Below are positions 8,417 to 18,492 of a stretch of 39,690 nt of DNA, piece after piece; positions within the stretch are counted from its first letter, which is position 1; every line of letters starts with the position of its first letter. A program made the translations under genes and the position numbers. A model generated the notes under the pieces. That model searched no databases and was not told the DNA's origin. It worked only from the letters and a program-made list of their open reading frames with translations. The stretch is from an uncultured Luminiphilus sp. (GTDB lineage: Bacteria > Pseudomonadota > Gammaproteobacteria > Pseudomonadales > Halieaceae), in assembly GCA_905479205.1 (NCBI GenBank), contig CAJQLP010000017.1, positions 1 through 39,690 on the forward strand, read 5' to 3'.

Positions 8417-9694
8417 CTATGGATGCCACGCACCGGCTCTTATCTGACTGAATCCAGCGCATTCATAACAGGCATCAATTAACCCCTGACCACGCTCATT
8501 GAGTAAAATCCCGTGGCCTTGCTGATTCATAACATATGCGGCGGAAATCCCAAGCTCGCGATCACAAAAGCCAAAACTTCCTCCCATGCCAACATGACCA
8601 AACGCCCGTCGACCGATAATGAAGCTATCAGCGCCAAGATCATCACGATTGTCAGTGGACAACATCAACCCACTTGAAAAACGACTACGTGCGAGTAGCG
8701 TGGCATCTCGCTGAGTGGCACTTGCTACTGTTTCAAGCAAGGCTGCAGAATCCTCAGACAAACCCACACTTTCAAGCTGCTTACGATCAAGAAATATAGC
8801 GAGTAATGCCGCAAGTGAACGCGCGTTACCCACACCATTGGCCGCCGGTATCTCTGCGTTGAGACCTTCGAAGCTATTAATGGTATCGAGCTTCCACCGG
8901 CCGGCATTGAACAGCCAAAGATTTTGAACTGACCCAATTATCTGACTGGCGAGGGCTACGTGCTTCCTTGGGTCCTCTCGCTCCATACGGTAACCACGGG
9001 ACGGCGCGTACCTCCCATACTCAGTGGATGGGAGACCAATATAGAGATCTAAACCTAGAGCATTAGCAAAATGCTCTTGAAAATAGCGACCAAGCGTTGT
9101 TCCTGTTACCCGTCGTACGAGCTCACCCAGAATAAAACCATAGGTTAGCGGGTGGTAGCCAACGCGCGTCCCTGGCGGCCACAACGGCTCTTGCTGCTCA
9201 AGTTGCGCCTTCATATAGTCATGGTCGTTATAGGCGCCATCTTTTAACTTCCGCTCTAAGGCAGGGAGCCCAAGCGTATGTGACAGCGCCATTCTCAACG
9301 TGCCGCCGACTTGTCCGGCTTTGAGCTCCGGCCAAATAGCACTCAATGGCTCGTCAAGCTTCAGCTCTCCCGTCTCAACTAACCGATGAATAACAATTGC
9401 CGTAATAATTTTACTGCAACTATAAAAAATACTGAGCGTATCTGAATCCCAAGAGTCACCGCCGACTGATATATCACCGCCCCAGATATCCACTACCCGG
9501 TAACCGTCAGCTATGAGGCAGAAACTAGCGCCTAGCTCGCCACGAGAAAAATTACTTACAAACGTCTCGACAACGCGTTCGTAGCCCGGGGCGAAGAAAC
9601 CATCAATGAGCGGTGCATACGATGTGCTAGACGCAGCTCGAGTGTCGGTATGTAGAGGCACCCAAGTGGGCCGACTTGTCTTGTCTTGGGTCAT
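8417..9694 (-). CDS. class C beta-lactamase-like serine hydrolase / EstB-type esterase
   Basis: SxxK motif (FYSCSKIITA), YHPLTYGFILGELVRRVTG, GHVGMGGSFGFCD. Confidence 0.88.
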   Translation of the reverse strand: MTQDKTSRPTWVPLHTDTRAASSTSYAPLIDGFFAPGYERVVETFVSNFSRGELGASFCLIADGYRVVDIWGGDISVGGDSWDSDTLSIFYSCSKIITAIVIHRLVETGELKLDEPLSAIWPELKAGQVGGTLRMALSHTLGLPALERKLKDGAYNDHDYMKAQLEQQEPLWPPGTRVGYHPLTYGFILGELVRRVTGTTLGRYFQEHFANALGLDLYIGLPSTEYGRYAPSRGYRMEREDPRKHVALASQIIGSVQNLWLFNAGRWKLDTINSFEGLNAEIPAANGVGNARSLAALLAIFLDRKQLESVGLSEDSAALLETVASATQRDATLLARSRFSSGLMLSTDNRDDLGADSFIIGRRAFGHVGMGGSFGFCDRELGISAAYVMNQQGHGILLNERGQGLIDACYECAGFSQIRAGAWHP

Positions 9695-9709
9695 GAGATG
9701 CTCTCGGGC

Positions 9710-10201
9710 TCAATCGTCTTTTTGGAGAAACGGGATGAAATGGTCTGGATCAAAACCGCGATACTGCATGAATCGCGCTCGCTTTGCCCGCTCTTTCTGA
9801 AAATCCGCCCGATCTTTAGGCCAAGGTTTTGAGGCAAATTTCTTTAAGTAGACTTGTTCGGCTCGGTCAAACCAATCAACTTCAAGCTCAGTGCTGTCCG
9901 CACAACTTTGCCAATCTGACTGCAAGCCCCGCGCTCGTAACTCAGCATCTAAACGCCGAGGCCCAAGCCCTCGAAGAATGAGCTGGCGCACCGTTGCTGC
10001 AGCGAAGCGTTGATCACTGAGCAGTCCTTCAGATGTAAGCTTCGCAAGCTCTGTGATAATCGCATCGGCACATTCGGAATGGCGGCGAAACCGCCGTTTA
10101 AGTTTGTTAAACAGCTCCTCGCTCCCGTGCTCTCGCCTGGCAAGTAAATCCATTGCGGCACGACGAATATCTACGGGTTTGAGGGGCTGTGTGTCGGTCA
10201 T
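9710..10201 (-). CDS. recX: recombination regulator RecX
   Basis: RRAAMDLLARREHGSEELFNKLKRRF...LLSDQRFAAATVRQLILRGLGPRRLDAELRARGL, directly downstream of recA with overlapping stop/start. Confidence 0.92.
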   Translation of the reverse strand: MTDTQPLKPVDIRRAAMDLLARREHGSEELFNKLKRRFRRHSECADAIITELAKLTSEGLLSDQRFAAATVRQLILRGLGPRRLDAELRARGLQSDWQSCADSTELEVDWFDRAEQVYLKKFASKPWPKDRADFQKERAKRARFMQYRGFDPDHFIPFLQKDD

Positions 10202-11256
10202 TACTCCCCGCTAGCAGCCTCGACTGGCTCGACCGGGGCAACAGGTGAAGATTCCACGACTGCCAATGGCACGCCCATAGTCTGATGGCGAATTTGCCCT
10301 TCTATTTCCTCCGCAATCGCTCGATTTTCTTCGAGGAATTTCGCCGCATTGGCTTTACCTTGCCCTATTTTGTCGCCCTTGTAGGCATACCATGCACCGG
10401 ATTTGTCAACGAGATTTAGCTTCACACCCCAGTCGATAACTTCACCCATATGGTAAATACCGGAGCCGTACATTATTTGAAACTCTGCCTGCTTAAATGG
10501 CGGTGAAACTTTGTTTTTGACCACTTTCACACGGGTTTCGTTGCCTACGATTTCATCGCCATTTTTAACAGCGCCAATACGACGAATATCAAGCCGGACA
10601 GATGCATAAAATTTAAGGGCGTTACCGCCGGTTGTCGTCTCGGGGCTGCCAAACATAACGCCAATCTTCATGCGAATCTGGTTAATGAAAATCACCAAAC
10701 AGTTGGTTTGTTTTATAGCTGCGGTGAGTTTCCGCATAGCTTGGCTTAACAGGCGAGCTTGCAAGCCCATATGACTATCACCCATCTCGCCTTCAATTTC
10801 AGCTTTTGGCGTCAGAGCCGCCACTGAGTCGACAACCAACACATCGACAGCACCCGATCGAACAAGCATTTCAGCAACTTCTAACGCCTGCTCACCAGTG
10901 TCGGGCTGTGACACGATGAGATCATCAACCTGTACGCCCAATTTTTCAGCGTAACTAGGGTCTAGCGCGTGCTCGGCATCGACAAAAGCCGCCGTCCCAC
11001 CCGACTTTTGCGCTTCAGCGATCACCTGAAGCGTCAATGTCGTTTTACCCGACGACTCAGGGCCATAGATCTCAACGATACGTCCCTTTGGTAGGCCGCC
11101 AATACCCAGAGCAATGTCGAGACCTAAAGAGCCCGTAGAAATAGCGGGAATAGCTACGCGTTCTTCGTCACCCAAACGCATCACAGTGCCCTTACCAAAT
11201 TGTCGCTCTATTTGAGCAAATGCTGCGTCGAGCGCCTTTTGCTTATTCGAATCCAT
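10201..11256 (-). CDS. recA: recombinase RecA
   Basis: [10 protein letters not shown] Walker [57 protein letters not shown]. Start reset to ATG 11256 ([23 protein letters not shown]). Confidence 0.98.
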   Translation of the reverse strand: MDSNKQKALDAAFAQIERQFGKGTVMRLGDEERVAIPAISTGSLGLDIALGIGGLPKGRIVEIYGPESSGKTTLTLQVIAEAQKSGGTAAFVDAEHALDPSYAEKLGVQVDDLIVSQPDTGEQALEVAEMLVRSGAVDVLVVDSVAALTPKAEIEGEMGDSHMGLQARLLSQAMRKLTAAIKQTNCLVIFINQIRMKIGVMFGSPETTTGGNALKFYASVRLDIRRIGAVKNGDEIVGNETRVKVVKNKVSPPFKQAEFQIMYGSGIYHMGEVIDWGVKLNLVDKSGAWYAYKGDKIGQGKANAAKFLEENRAIAEEIEGQIRHQTMGVPLAVVESSPVAPVEPVEAASGE

Positions 11257-11296
11257 GTCATGTCCTCTGATGCTGTGCGAATGGGGAAACAAAGTA

Positions 11297-11312
11297 CTGT
11301 ATATATAATCAG
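11297..11312. promoter_or_regulatory. LexA/SOS box upstream of recA
   Basis: CTGTATATATAATCAG, one mismatch from CTGT-N8-ACAG, 40 bp upstream of the recA start codon. Confidence 0.75.
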
Positions 11313-11508
11313 TGTTTTTATCGGCAATTGCAATAGAGTTTAACGCTCTTAACTCCCTTGAACACCATCGCGACTGCGCACATGTCGTCATTTACGACAG
11401 GTTTACTACAGGCGCAACACCGTTTGAAGGACAGTAGAACTCTATTACGCGATTTAGTGGGTTGATTATCCGATATTAGGTCCCGAGGCGCCCTTGCTCA
11501 ACCCACCC

Positions 11509-11544
11509 GAGGGGCGTCATGAGGGGTGTTGTGAGGGGTGTCGT
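11509..11544. repeat. 12-bp tandem repeat, three copies
   Basis: gaggggcgtcat / gaggggtgttgt / gaggggtgtcgt in the intergenic region between recA and the carbonic anhydrase gene. Confidence 0.8.
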
Positions 11545-11614
11545 GAGTACTGATAACATATGTCTATCAGATCTTTTGATAAACGCGCACACAGTGAATT
11601 TAAACAGTCTGTTA

Positions 11615-11637
11615 ATCTGTCCCATCGCAGGACAGAT
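11615..11637. other. perfect hairpin ATCTGTCC-(7 nt)-GGACAGAT upstream of the carbonic anhydrase gene
   Basis: 8-bp perfect inverted repeat with loop catcgca; no U tract follows. Confidence 0.5.
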
Positions 11638-11744
11638 GCCGCCGCAAGTTAACACAACGTGCGGAGCCAACTCACGCTCTAAACCGCCCATTACAGCGAC
11701 TTAACAGAGCGATCTAACAAACTGGCTTAACTTTGGAGTGACTC

Positions 11745-12371
11745 ATGAACACGCAGAACAAACAATCTCAGGACGCGATAAAACCGCAAGACGCGCTGCA
11801 GATGTTAAAAGAGGGTAATGCGCGATTCTGTCAAAATCTTAGAGCGGACAGAGACCTGCTTCAGCAGGTAAGTGCAACCGCCGATGGTCAGTGGCCGTTC
11901 GCTGCGATTGTTAGCTGCATAGATTCCAGAGCCTCAGTCGAGCTGATCTTTGACCAGGGAATTGGCGATGTTTTTAGTGCGCGCATCGCCGGCAACTTTG
12001 TTAATGACGATATCCTAGGTAGTCTTGAGTTTGCGTGCGCCGTCGCAGGTGCAAAACTAGTAGTGGTGTTGGGCCACTCTGCTTGTGGCGCAATCAAGGG
12101 CGCCTGTGATCATGTAGAGCTGGGCAACCTCACCCAAATGCTCGCCAAAATCGCACCTGCTGTCGATGCCGTAGCGCCAGACTATGAGGCAGAGGCTCGC
12201 AACTCTAGCAACGGCGAGTTTGTCGAGCGTGTTGCACATGAGAACGTTGCGCGAACCGTTGCAGCTATCGCCGAGAGAAGTGCTGTTTTGAGAGACATGA
12301 AAGAAAACGGCGATATCGAGATCGTTGGCGGCATGTACGATATCTCAAATGGTAGGGTCACCTTCCTCTAG
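11745..12371 (+). CDS. beta-class carbonic anhydrase
   Basis: Zinc and active-site motifs CIDSRAS, ARIAGNFV, GSLEFACAVAGAKLVVVLGHSACGAIKGA. Confidence 0.95.
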   Translation: MNTQNKQSQDAIKPQDALQMLKEGNARFCQNLRADRDLLQQVSATADGQWPFAAIVSCIDSRASVELIFDQGIGDVFSARIAGNFVNDDILGSLEFACAVAGAKLVVVLGHSACGAIKGACDHVELGNLTQMLAKIAPAVDAVAPDYEAEARNSSNGEFVERVAHENVARTVAAIAERSAVLRDMKENGDIEIVGGMYDISNGRVTFL

Positions 12372-12391
12372 CCATAATAACCAAGTACCAA

Positions 12392-12455
12392 TGACCAATC
12401 GCCCTAGAGAACGAGTGACGGGGCGTTACACACAGCAACCGCTGCGGATTGGTCA
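12392..12455 (+). other. multi-stem inverted-repeat element after the carbonic anhydrase gene
   Basis: Outer arms TGACCAATC (12392-12400)/GATTGGTCA (12447-12455) enclose GCCC/GGGC and CAGC-aacc-GCTG mini-stems. Confidence 0.4.
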
Positions 12456-12519
12456 ATGACCTCGACCTCGCGATGGCAACAGCGGGTTCAACCTCACGGG
12501 ATTGGCCAGCCTCTCCGAC

Positions 12520-12573
12520 ACCAACTCAGACGGCCTAACCAACTCAGACGGCTTAACCAACTCAGTCGGCCTT
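12520..12573. repeat. 18-bp tandem repeat, three copies
   Basis: accaactcagacggccta / accaactcagacggctta / accaactcagtcggcctt. Confidence 0.85.
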
Positions 12574-12870
12574 GATGCCATTCAACGAGCCATTGCTCAA
12601 TGACAGACACGCGCAGTAGGGGTTAAAGGCCTCTGGAGATGTTTTGGGACTCGCTGCCACCTCATATTGAACGTAAATGGCCACATCCTCAGCGAATTTG
12701 GTAAGCTCGCCGCCCTGCATGGCCATATGAGCGCATACACAAATACCTACTCACCGTCGTTTTACATCATAATTGGCAGCTATTTTGAGTTATAGATTAC
12801 AGGTTACGCGGATGTCAAAAACTGCAAAAAATGATGGTAAGTTAAACGGTTACGTGCAGAAGCCAAGCCT

Positions 12871-15438
12871 ATGAGCGCCAACGAACAAACACAGCACACA
12901 CCGATGATGCGCCAGTATTTTTCGATGAAACGCGAGCATCCTAGCGAGCTGCTTTTTTATCGAATGGGCGATTTTTATGAGTTGTTCTACGAAGACGCAA
13001 AACTCGCGGCTCGCGTGCTCGACATAACACTCACCGCACGAGGCAAGTCTGCTGGCGAACCTATACCCATGGCAGGTGTACCCTTCCATGCTGCTGAAAA
13101 CTATCTAGCGCGCCTTGTACGAGCCGGACACTCTGTAGCCATCGCCGAACAAGTTGGGGACCCCGCGATCAGCAAAGGACCCGTTGATCGAAAGGTCGTC
13201 CGCGTTGTAACACCGGGTACTTTATCTGATGAATCACTCCTCGATGCCAGGGCAGATTCATTATTGCTGGCACTGTCTCACCGCGAGAGTCTATTCGGAT
13301 TGGCATGGATTGACGTCGCAAGCGGACGGTTTTTGGTCTCAGAAGTCGAGGGAGAAGAGGCGCTCCGCGCTGAGATTGAGCGACTTAACCCTGCCGAGGT
13401 GTTGATTACGGAAGGCTGTCAGTACGCTCCGCTCGCAAACCGCACAGGAGTCAGACATCAGCCGCCGTGGTACTTTGACAAAGAAGCCTCTGAGCGAGCA
13501 TTAAACCAACAGTTTCAAACTCAAGACCTTCGAGGCTTCGGCTGCCAAGATCTCACGCTCGCGATTACGTCAGCAGGTTGTTTGTTGGAATACCTCAAGG
13601 ATACTCAGCGCAGTGACCTACCGCATTTACAGAGCATGCGTGAAGAGAAATTATCCGACAGCGTGCAACTCGATGCGGCAACACGCCGGAATTTAGAAAT
13701 CGATCTCAACCTAGTCGGGGGGGAGGAACACACGCTGTTTAGCGTCATGGCAAGCACGGTGACGGCTATGGGCACTCGTCATCTCCGTCGCTGGCTAAAT
13801 CGACCACTCAACGATCGCTATGAACTCGATGCTCGACTCGCAGCAGTGCAATCGCTCACCGAACAGTTTGCTTTTGAAACAATCAGAAAAGCCTTGGCTC
13901 CCGTGGGTGACCTAGAACGCATACTAGGCCGGGTTTCACTCGGATCGGCCCGTCCCCGCGACCTCACTCGCCTCGCGGACACGCTAACGGCCCTGCCCGC
14001 TATTCGGGCTGCCTGCGCAGGCGCTGGTGATTTACCGCAGAAGTTATCGCTCCTCGTTAATGACTTGAATGACTATCCGGAATTAGTTGATGAGCTTAAT
14101 CGTGCACTCGTAGAAAACCCTCCCGTACTCATACGAGACGGCGGCGTCATTGCCGATAAATACGATGCAGAGCTCGACGAACTGCGCAATGTCTCCAAGA
14201 ATGCAGGCGACTATCTTGTCAAGATAGAGCAAGAGGAACGCGAAGCTACAGGCCTAAGCAGTCTCAAGGTCGGCTATAACCGGGTGCATGGGTATTACAT
14301 TGAAATTTCCAGAAGCCAGTCGGAAAAAGCCCCCGACCGGTACATTCGCCGCCAAACGTTAAAGAATGTTGAGCGATTTATCACACCAGAATTAAAGACT
14401 TTTGAAGACAAAGCCTTATCGAGCAAGTCTCGTGCATTGGCTCGAGAGAAAGCATTGTATGAAGAACTGATTAATAAGCTACGGATTCATCTCAGTCCTT
14501 TACAGACAACTGCCGCCGCACTTTCTGACTTAGACGTCCTGGCATGTTTCGCAGAACGCGCGGTAATGCTCAACTGGTGCCGGCCGGCGTTCAGTGACGA
14601 AGCGCTGATGAATATTCGTGGTGGCAGACACCCTGTCGTCGAACACATCAATGAAACGCCTTTTATCGCCAATAACACTCGTCTCGACGATAGTCGGCGC
14701 ATGTTATTAATTACCGGGCCTAATATGGGCGGTAAGTCGACCTATATGCGTCAAAATGCGCTCATCGCTCTCTTGGCTCATGTCGGCAGTTTCGTGCCTG
14801 CAGATGAAGCGCGGCTATCGCTCCTCGATCGGATATTCACGCGAATTGGCTCTTCCGATGATTTGGCCTCTGGGCGGTCTACCTTTATGGTCGAGATGAG
14901 CGAAACAGCCAATATCTTGCATAACGCTACGCCACGAAGTCTTGTCCTCATGGACGAAGTAGGCCGTGGCACAAGTACATTTGATGGACTGAGTTTAGCG
15001 TGGGCAAGTGCCATCGCTCTGGCGACGCGAGTCCAAGCATTCACCTTATTTGCTACCCATTACTTCGAGCTGACCGCCCTGCCTGATCAACACCCTAGCA
15101 TGGCCAATATTCACCTCGATGCCACCGAGCACGAGGACCATGTTGTTTTTATGCATAACATTCAGGAAGGGCCAGCAAATCGAAGTTTTGGACTCCAAGT
15201 GGCCAAACTTGCTGGTGTACCCAGCGACGTATTATCCCTCGCACATGACAAGCTGATACAACTTGAAACGACAGACCAAGGACAACCCCCACGTTCAATA
15301 GCCTCGCCGTCACAAACAGATCTGTTCCAGACGCAAGCGAAACATCCCGCGATTGAACAGCTTAAGAATGTTGACCCTGACGCCCTGACACCCCGAGAAG
15401 CCTTAGCTCTACTTTATGCGCTGAAAAGTCAGATCTGA
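12871..15438 (+). CDS. mutS: DNA mismatch repair ATPase MutS
   Basis: N-terminal [33 protein letters not shown], Walker [47 protein letters not shown]. Confidence 0.98.
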   Translation: MSANEQTQHTPMMRQYFSMKREHPSELLFYRMGDFYELFYEDAKLAARVLDITLTARGKSAGEPIPMAGVPFHAAENYLARLVRAGHSVAIAEQVGDPAISKGPVDRKVVRVVTPGTLSDESLLDARADSLLLALSHRESLFGLAWIDVASGRFLVSEVEGEEALRAEIERLNPAEVLITEGCQYAPLANRTGVRHQPPWYFDKEASERALNQQFQTQDLRGFGCQDLTLAITSAGCLLEYLKDTQRSDLPHLQSMREEKLSDSVQLDAATRRNLEIDLNLVGGEEHTLFSVMASTVTAMGTRHLRRWLNRPLNDRYELDARLAAVQSLTEQFAFETIRKALAPVGDLERILGRVSLGSARPRDLTRLADTLTALPAIRAACAGAGDLPQKLSLLVNDLNDYPELVDELNRALVENPPVLIRDGGVIADKYDAELDELRNVSKNAGDYLVKIEQEEREATGLSSLKVGYNRVHGYYIEISRSQSEKAPDRYIRRQTLKNVERFITPELKTFEDKALSSKSRALAREKALYEELINKLRIHLSPLQTTAAALSDLDVLACFAERAVMLNWCRPAFSDEALMNIRGGRHPVVEHINETPFIANNTRLDDSRRMLLITGPNMGGKSTYMRQNALIALLAHVGSFVPADEARLSLLDRIFTRIGSSDDLASGRSTFMVEMSETANILHNATPRSLVLMDEVGRGTSTFDGLSLAWASAIALATRVQAFTLFATHYFELTALPDQHPSMANIHLDATEHEDHVVFMHNIQEGPANRSFGLQVAKLAGVPSDVLSLAHDKLIQLETTDQGQPPRSIASPSQTDLFQTQAKHPAIEQLKNVDPDALTPREALALLYALKSQI

Positions 15439-15508
15439 GGCACTTACGTATTCAAATTTTCGGCGAGGGGAGGTATCCTTCTCGCCGTACTCAACGAGAG
15501 GATAGATC

Positions 15509-15832
15509 ATGACATTTATAGTGGGCGAAGATTGCATCAAGTGCAAACACACCGATTGTGTGGAGGTCTGCCCAGTGGACTGCTTCTACGAGGGACCCAA
15601 TTTCCTCGTCATTCACCCCGACGAATGTATTGATTGCGCACTTTGTGAACCTGAGTGCCCCGTCGACGCGATCTTCTCAGAAGATGAGTTACCCGATGAC
15701 CAGCAGGCGTTTCTAGCGTTGAATGCTGAACTTGCAGAGGTGTGGCCCAATATTACAGAGAGGAAAGAGCCCCCTGCAGACGCGGAAGATTGGGCAGGAA
15801 AACCCAACAAGCTCGAGCTTCTCGAACGTTAA
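15509..15832 (+). CDS. fdxA: 7Fe/8Fe ferredoxin FdxA
   Basis: [54 protein letters not shown]; cysteine clusters typical of FdxA; next to mutS. Confidence 0.95.
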   Translation: MTFIVGEDCIKCKHTDCVEVCPVDCFYEGPNFLVIHPDECIDCALCEPECPVDAIFSEDELPDDQQAFLALNAELAEVWPNITERKEPPADAEDWAGKPNKLELLER

Positions 15833-15853
15833 TATAAGCCTCGTCGAACCGGC

Positions 15854-15879
15854 TCCCAAGGGGCTTTACCGCCTTGGGA
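15854..15879. terminator. possible hairpin at the convergent fdxA/nlpD 3' ends
   Basis: TCCCAAGG/CCTTGGGA 8-bp stem with 10-nt loop, overlapping the nlpD stop region; no clear T tract. Confidence 0.3.
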
Positions 15880-16888
15880 AGACCTTCAAGGGATCGATGG
15901 GTTTACCTCGTCGCCTAATTTCAAAGTGCAGTTTTACTGTATCAGTGCCGCTACTACCCATCCGTGCGATGGTCTGCCCTTCAGTTACCGTTGCACCCTC
16001 AGACACTAAAATTGCGTCATTGTGTCCGTAGGCACTGAGATAATCCTCGTTATGCTTAACAATGATTAAAGCACCGTAGCCTTTTACGCCCGTGCCCGAA
16101 TAAACCACCACGCCCTTGGCAGACGCTTTTACGTCAGCGCCGCGCTGGCCTGCAATATCTATTCCCTTGTGGAGATTGTCAGAATAACTTCGTACAACTT
16201 TACCCGTAGCCGGCCAGATCCAGCGAGCGACCGGTCCAAATGACACGGCGGAATTCTGTGACGAAGACGGAGCGACCGTTATGGTTGATGTTTTCTTCGA
16301 CGCAGTTTTTGCCGGTTGTGCCTGTGCTACCGAGGGTTTGCTTGCACTTCCCGGGGAGGCAGCACTAGGCGTTGCAGTGGCGGTCACTCTCAGCTGCTGG
16401 CCCAATTCAATCTTATAAGGCGGCTTAAGACCATTGAGCTTCGCCAATTGATCGACGCTCACTCCTAGTTCTCGTGATATTGAGTAAAGAGTATCGCCTT
16501 TAGAAACCTTTATTGTCGTCGATTTAGGCTTCGAACCAACTGATGCAAGCGGTGCTTTCTTGCGCGAGCTAGCGCTCTTTTTTAGAGCGCGTGTTTGCAA
16601 TACTTGACCCACGTCAATGCTGTAAGGGTCGCTTATATTATTGATTTCGGCCAAAGTTTTGAAATGTATACCGAGCGCAAAGGCTATCGATGTCAACGTG
16701 TCGCCCTTGCGCACGGTGTATGCTTGGCCGACCACGGGGGCCTTGGTACCGCGCTGCGATACATCCTCCACACTGCCTTTTTTGGGAGCGTAGCGGCCAC
16801 CACTTCGATCTTCGATAGGCGCTGGCGCATTCTCCGCGCAGGCAACGACTAAAACGGCAGTCAACAAAATGACATACCGCCGAATCAC
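15866..16888 (-). CDS. nlpD: NlpD-type lipoprotein (two LysM domains plus LytM/M23 domain), amidase activator
   Basis: Lipobox VVAC, LysM repeats (YTVRKGDTLTSIAFALG; IKVSKGDTLYSISRELG), LytM domain HKGIDIAG...SGTDTVKLHFEIRRRGKPIDPLKVFP. GTG start. Confidence 0.93.
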   Translation of the reverse strand: MIRRYVILLTAVLVVACAENAPAPIEDRSGGRYAPKKGSVEDVSQRGTKAPVVGQAYTVRKGDTLTSIAFALGIHFKTLAEINNISDPYSIDVGQVLQTRALKKSASSRKKAPLASVGSKPKSTTIKVSKGDTLYSISRELGVSVDQLAKLNGLKPPYKIELGQQLRVTATATPSAASPGSASKPSVAQAQPAKTASKKTSTITVAPSSSQNSAVSFGPVARWIWPATGKVVRSYSDNLHKGIDIAGQRGADVKASAKGVVVYSGTGVKGYGALIIVKHNEDYLSAYGHNDAILVSEGATVTEGQTIARMGSSGTDTVKLHFEIRRRGKPIDPLKVFPRR

Positions 16889-17836
16889 TTACTGAGCCCC
16901 AGCTGAACGCCTAGACACATGGCGATGCATGAAACCAATGAGTACAAACCCCAACGTTGCAGCTAGCAAACACAGACTTAGCTGATGATCACCATGAATC
17001 GCGGCATAGTCAGCCGGAAGTACTGGCCGAGTTTGCAGCACGCGACTGTCACCGTGGCGATCGATAACGGTACTCACGGCTTTCTGCCATGGCCAAAGAG
17101 TAACAAGCGAGCCCACCAAAAAACCCGTGAGGATCGCCATACTCACGGGGCGCTTGTGCGCTAACACCCAGTTGAGGAGTCGAGAAAATATCAGCAAACC
17201 CACGATACAGCCTATGCCAAACAAACCCATCACAACAACATCAAAGGAGCTAATCGCCGTAATGACAGGGCCGTACATGCCGAGCAGCAGTAAAATAAAG
17301 CTCCCTGAAATGCCCGGTAAAATCATTGCGCAAATAGCTAGCGCACCCGCCAAAAAGAACCCTAAGTTGCCCTCAATAAAGGACAGCCCAGGTGCAAGAC
17401 CAATCGCGGCCGCAATAACGGTGCCTACTAAAAAACCAGCGCCGAGCGGAAGTGTAAATTCCCCCACCTCATCGCGCCAAAGCAGCCACGCCGACATCAA
17501 CACTAACCCAAAGAAAAAGGACCACAACGGCAATGGATAGGTTTCCAAAAGCCTGTGAATAATATTGGCAAGTAATAAGACGGAACTACTAATACCGAGA
17601 ATAAGCAGCAATAAAAAACGACCATCGATATGCTGCCAAAGCTTCCGCCAACGTCCGGATATTAATAGGGTCAGTGCTTTAGCATCCACCGCCGATATTG
17701 AGGCGAGCAATCGATCGTAAATACCCGTAATTAACGCGATAGTGCCGCCTGATACGCCGGGCACTACGTCGGCCGCGCCCATAGCCACTCCGCGCAAGAA
17801 TACGCCTAGAGCGTTGATACTCGATGTATCAGTCAT
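16889..17836 (-). CDS. DUF368-family polytopic membrane protein (predicted undecaprenyl-phosphate translocase)
   Basis: [29 protein letters not shown] and [19 protein letters not shown] are DUF368 signatures; many TM helices. Confidence 0.92.
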   Translation of the reverse strand: MTDTSSINALGVFLRGVAMGAADVVPGVSGGTIALITGIYDRLLASISAVDAKALTLLISGRWRKLWQHIDGRFLLLLILGISSSVLLLANIIHRLLETYPLPLWSFFFGLVLMSAWLLWRDEVGEFTLPLGAGFLVGTVIAAAIGLAPGLSFIEGNLGFFLAGALAICAMILPGISGSFILLLLGMYGPVITAISSFDVVVMGLFGIGCIVGLLIFSRLLNWVLAHKRPVSMAILTGFLVGSLVTLWPWQKAVSTVIDRHGDSRVLQTRPVLPADYAAIHGDHQLSLCLLAATLGFVLIGFMHRHVSRRSAGAQ

Positions 17837-18492
17837 CCTCGCTCCGTACCACTGAGCATCGGTACGAACTTAACATTTTCCACATGGGTTGTTTCGGGGC
17901 CGTCAGCACCCATAGTCACCATGACCAGTCGTTGATCGACTCCTCCTACCGGCAGAATCAGGCGACCGCCAGGGGCTAGCTGTGTGAGTAACGCGGGTGG
18001 AATTACCTCGGGTGCTGCGGCTCCAAGAATAACATCGAAGGGGCCTTTATCGGCCCAACCGTCAAGACCGTCAGCGTGACGAAGCTGTACATTGCGCAGC
18101 CGTAACGCTCGCACGCGTTCTCGAGAGCGGTCCAGCAACCCTTTTATCCTCTCAATGGCATACACCTCGCCAACGAGAGGCGAAAGCACCGCGGTTTGGT
18201 AGCCAGATCCACTGCCAATTTCCATCACTTTATTAGGCCGCCCCGCCTGCAGCGCAAGTTCGGTCATTCTCGCCACGATATAAGGCTGTGAAATGGTCTG
18301 CCCCCAGCCGATGGGCAAGGCGGTGTCCTCATACGCGCGATGAGCCAAGGCTTCATCGACGAAAGCATGACGAGGCGTGGTTCGTATAACATCGAGAACC
18401 GAGTAGTTCGTGATGCCCTGCTCCATCAACCGTTGGATCAGACGTTCGCGAGTCCTCTGGGACGTCATTCCTATGCCTTGCTTATCCATCAC
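17833..18492 (-). CDS. pcm: protein-L-isoaspartate O-methyltransferase
   Basis: [42 protein letters not shown]...[18 protein letters not shown]...[27 protein letters not shown]. Confidence 0.95.
   Translation of the reverse strand: MMDKQGIGMTSQRTRERLIQRLMEQGITNYSVLDVIRTTPRHAFVDEALAHRAYEDTALPIGWGQTISQPYIVARMTELALQAGRPNKVMEIGSGSGYQTAVLSPLVGEVYAIERIKGLLDRSRERVRALRLRNVQLRHADGLDGWADKGPFDVILGAAAPEVIPPALLTQLAPGGRLILPVGGVDQRLVMVTMGADGPETTHVENVKFVPMLSGTERG

Noticed and set aside
11476-11704. Overlapping sense/antisense ORFs upstream of the carbonic anhydrase gene
   Set aside because: Low-complexity LTTPLTTPLMTPLG arises from the 12-bp repeat; no family resemblance on either strand.
15461-15487. CGGCGAG/CTCGCCG inverted repeat between mutS and fdxA
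   Set aside because: 7-bp stem with 13-nt loop; at best a weak terminator or leader hairpin, not strong enough to report as a feature.
16572-16590. Hairpin GCGCTCT-TTTTT-AGAGCGC in nlpD
   Set aside because: Only a 7-bp stem in the low-complexity linker between the LysM domains; plausible by chance.
15866-16888. NlpD LytM domain lacks the first His of the HxH motif (VKLHFE)
   Set aside because: Degenerate LytM sites are normal for NlpD-type amidase activators, so not novel.
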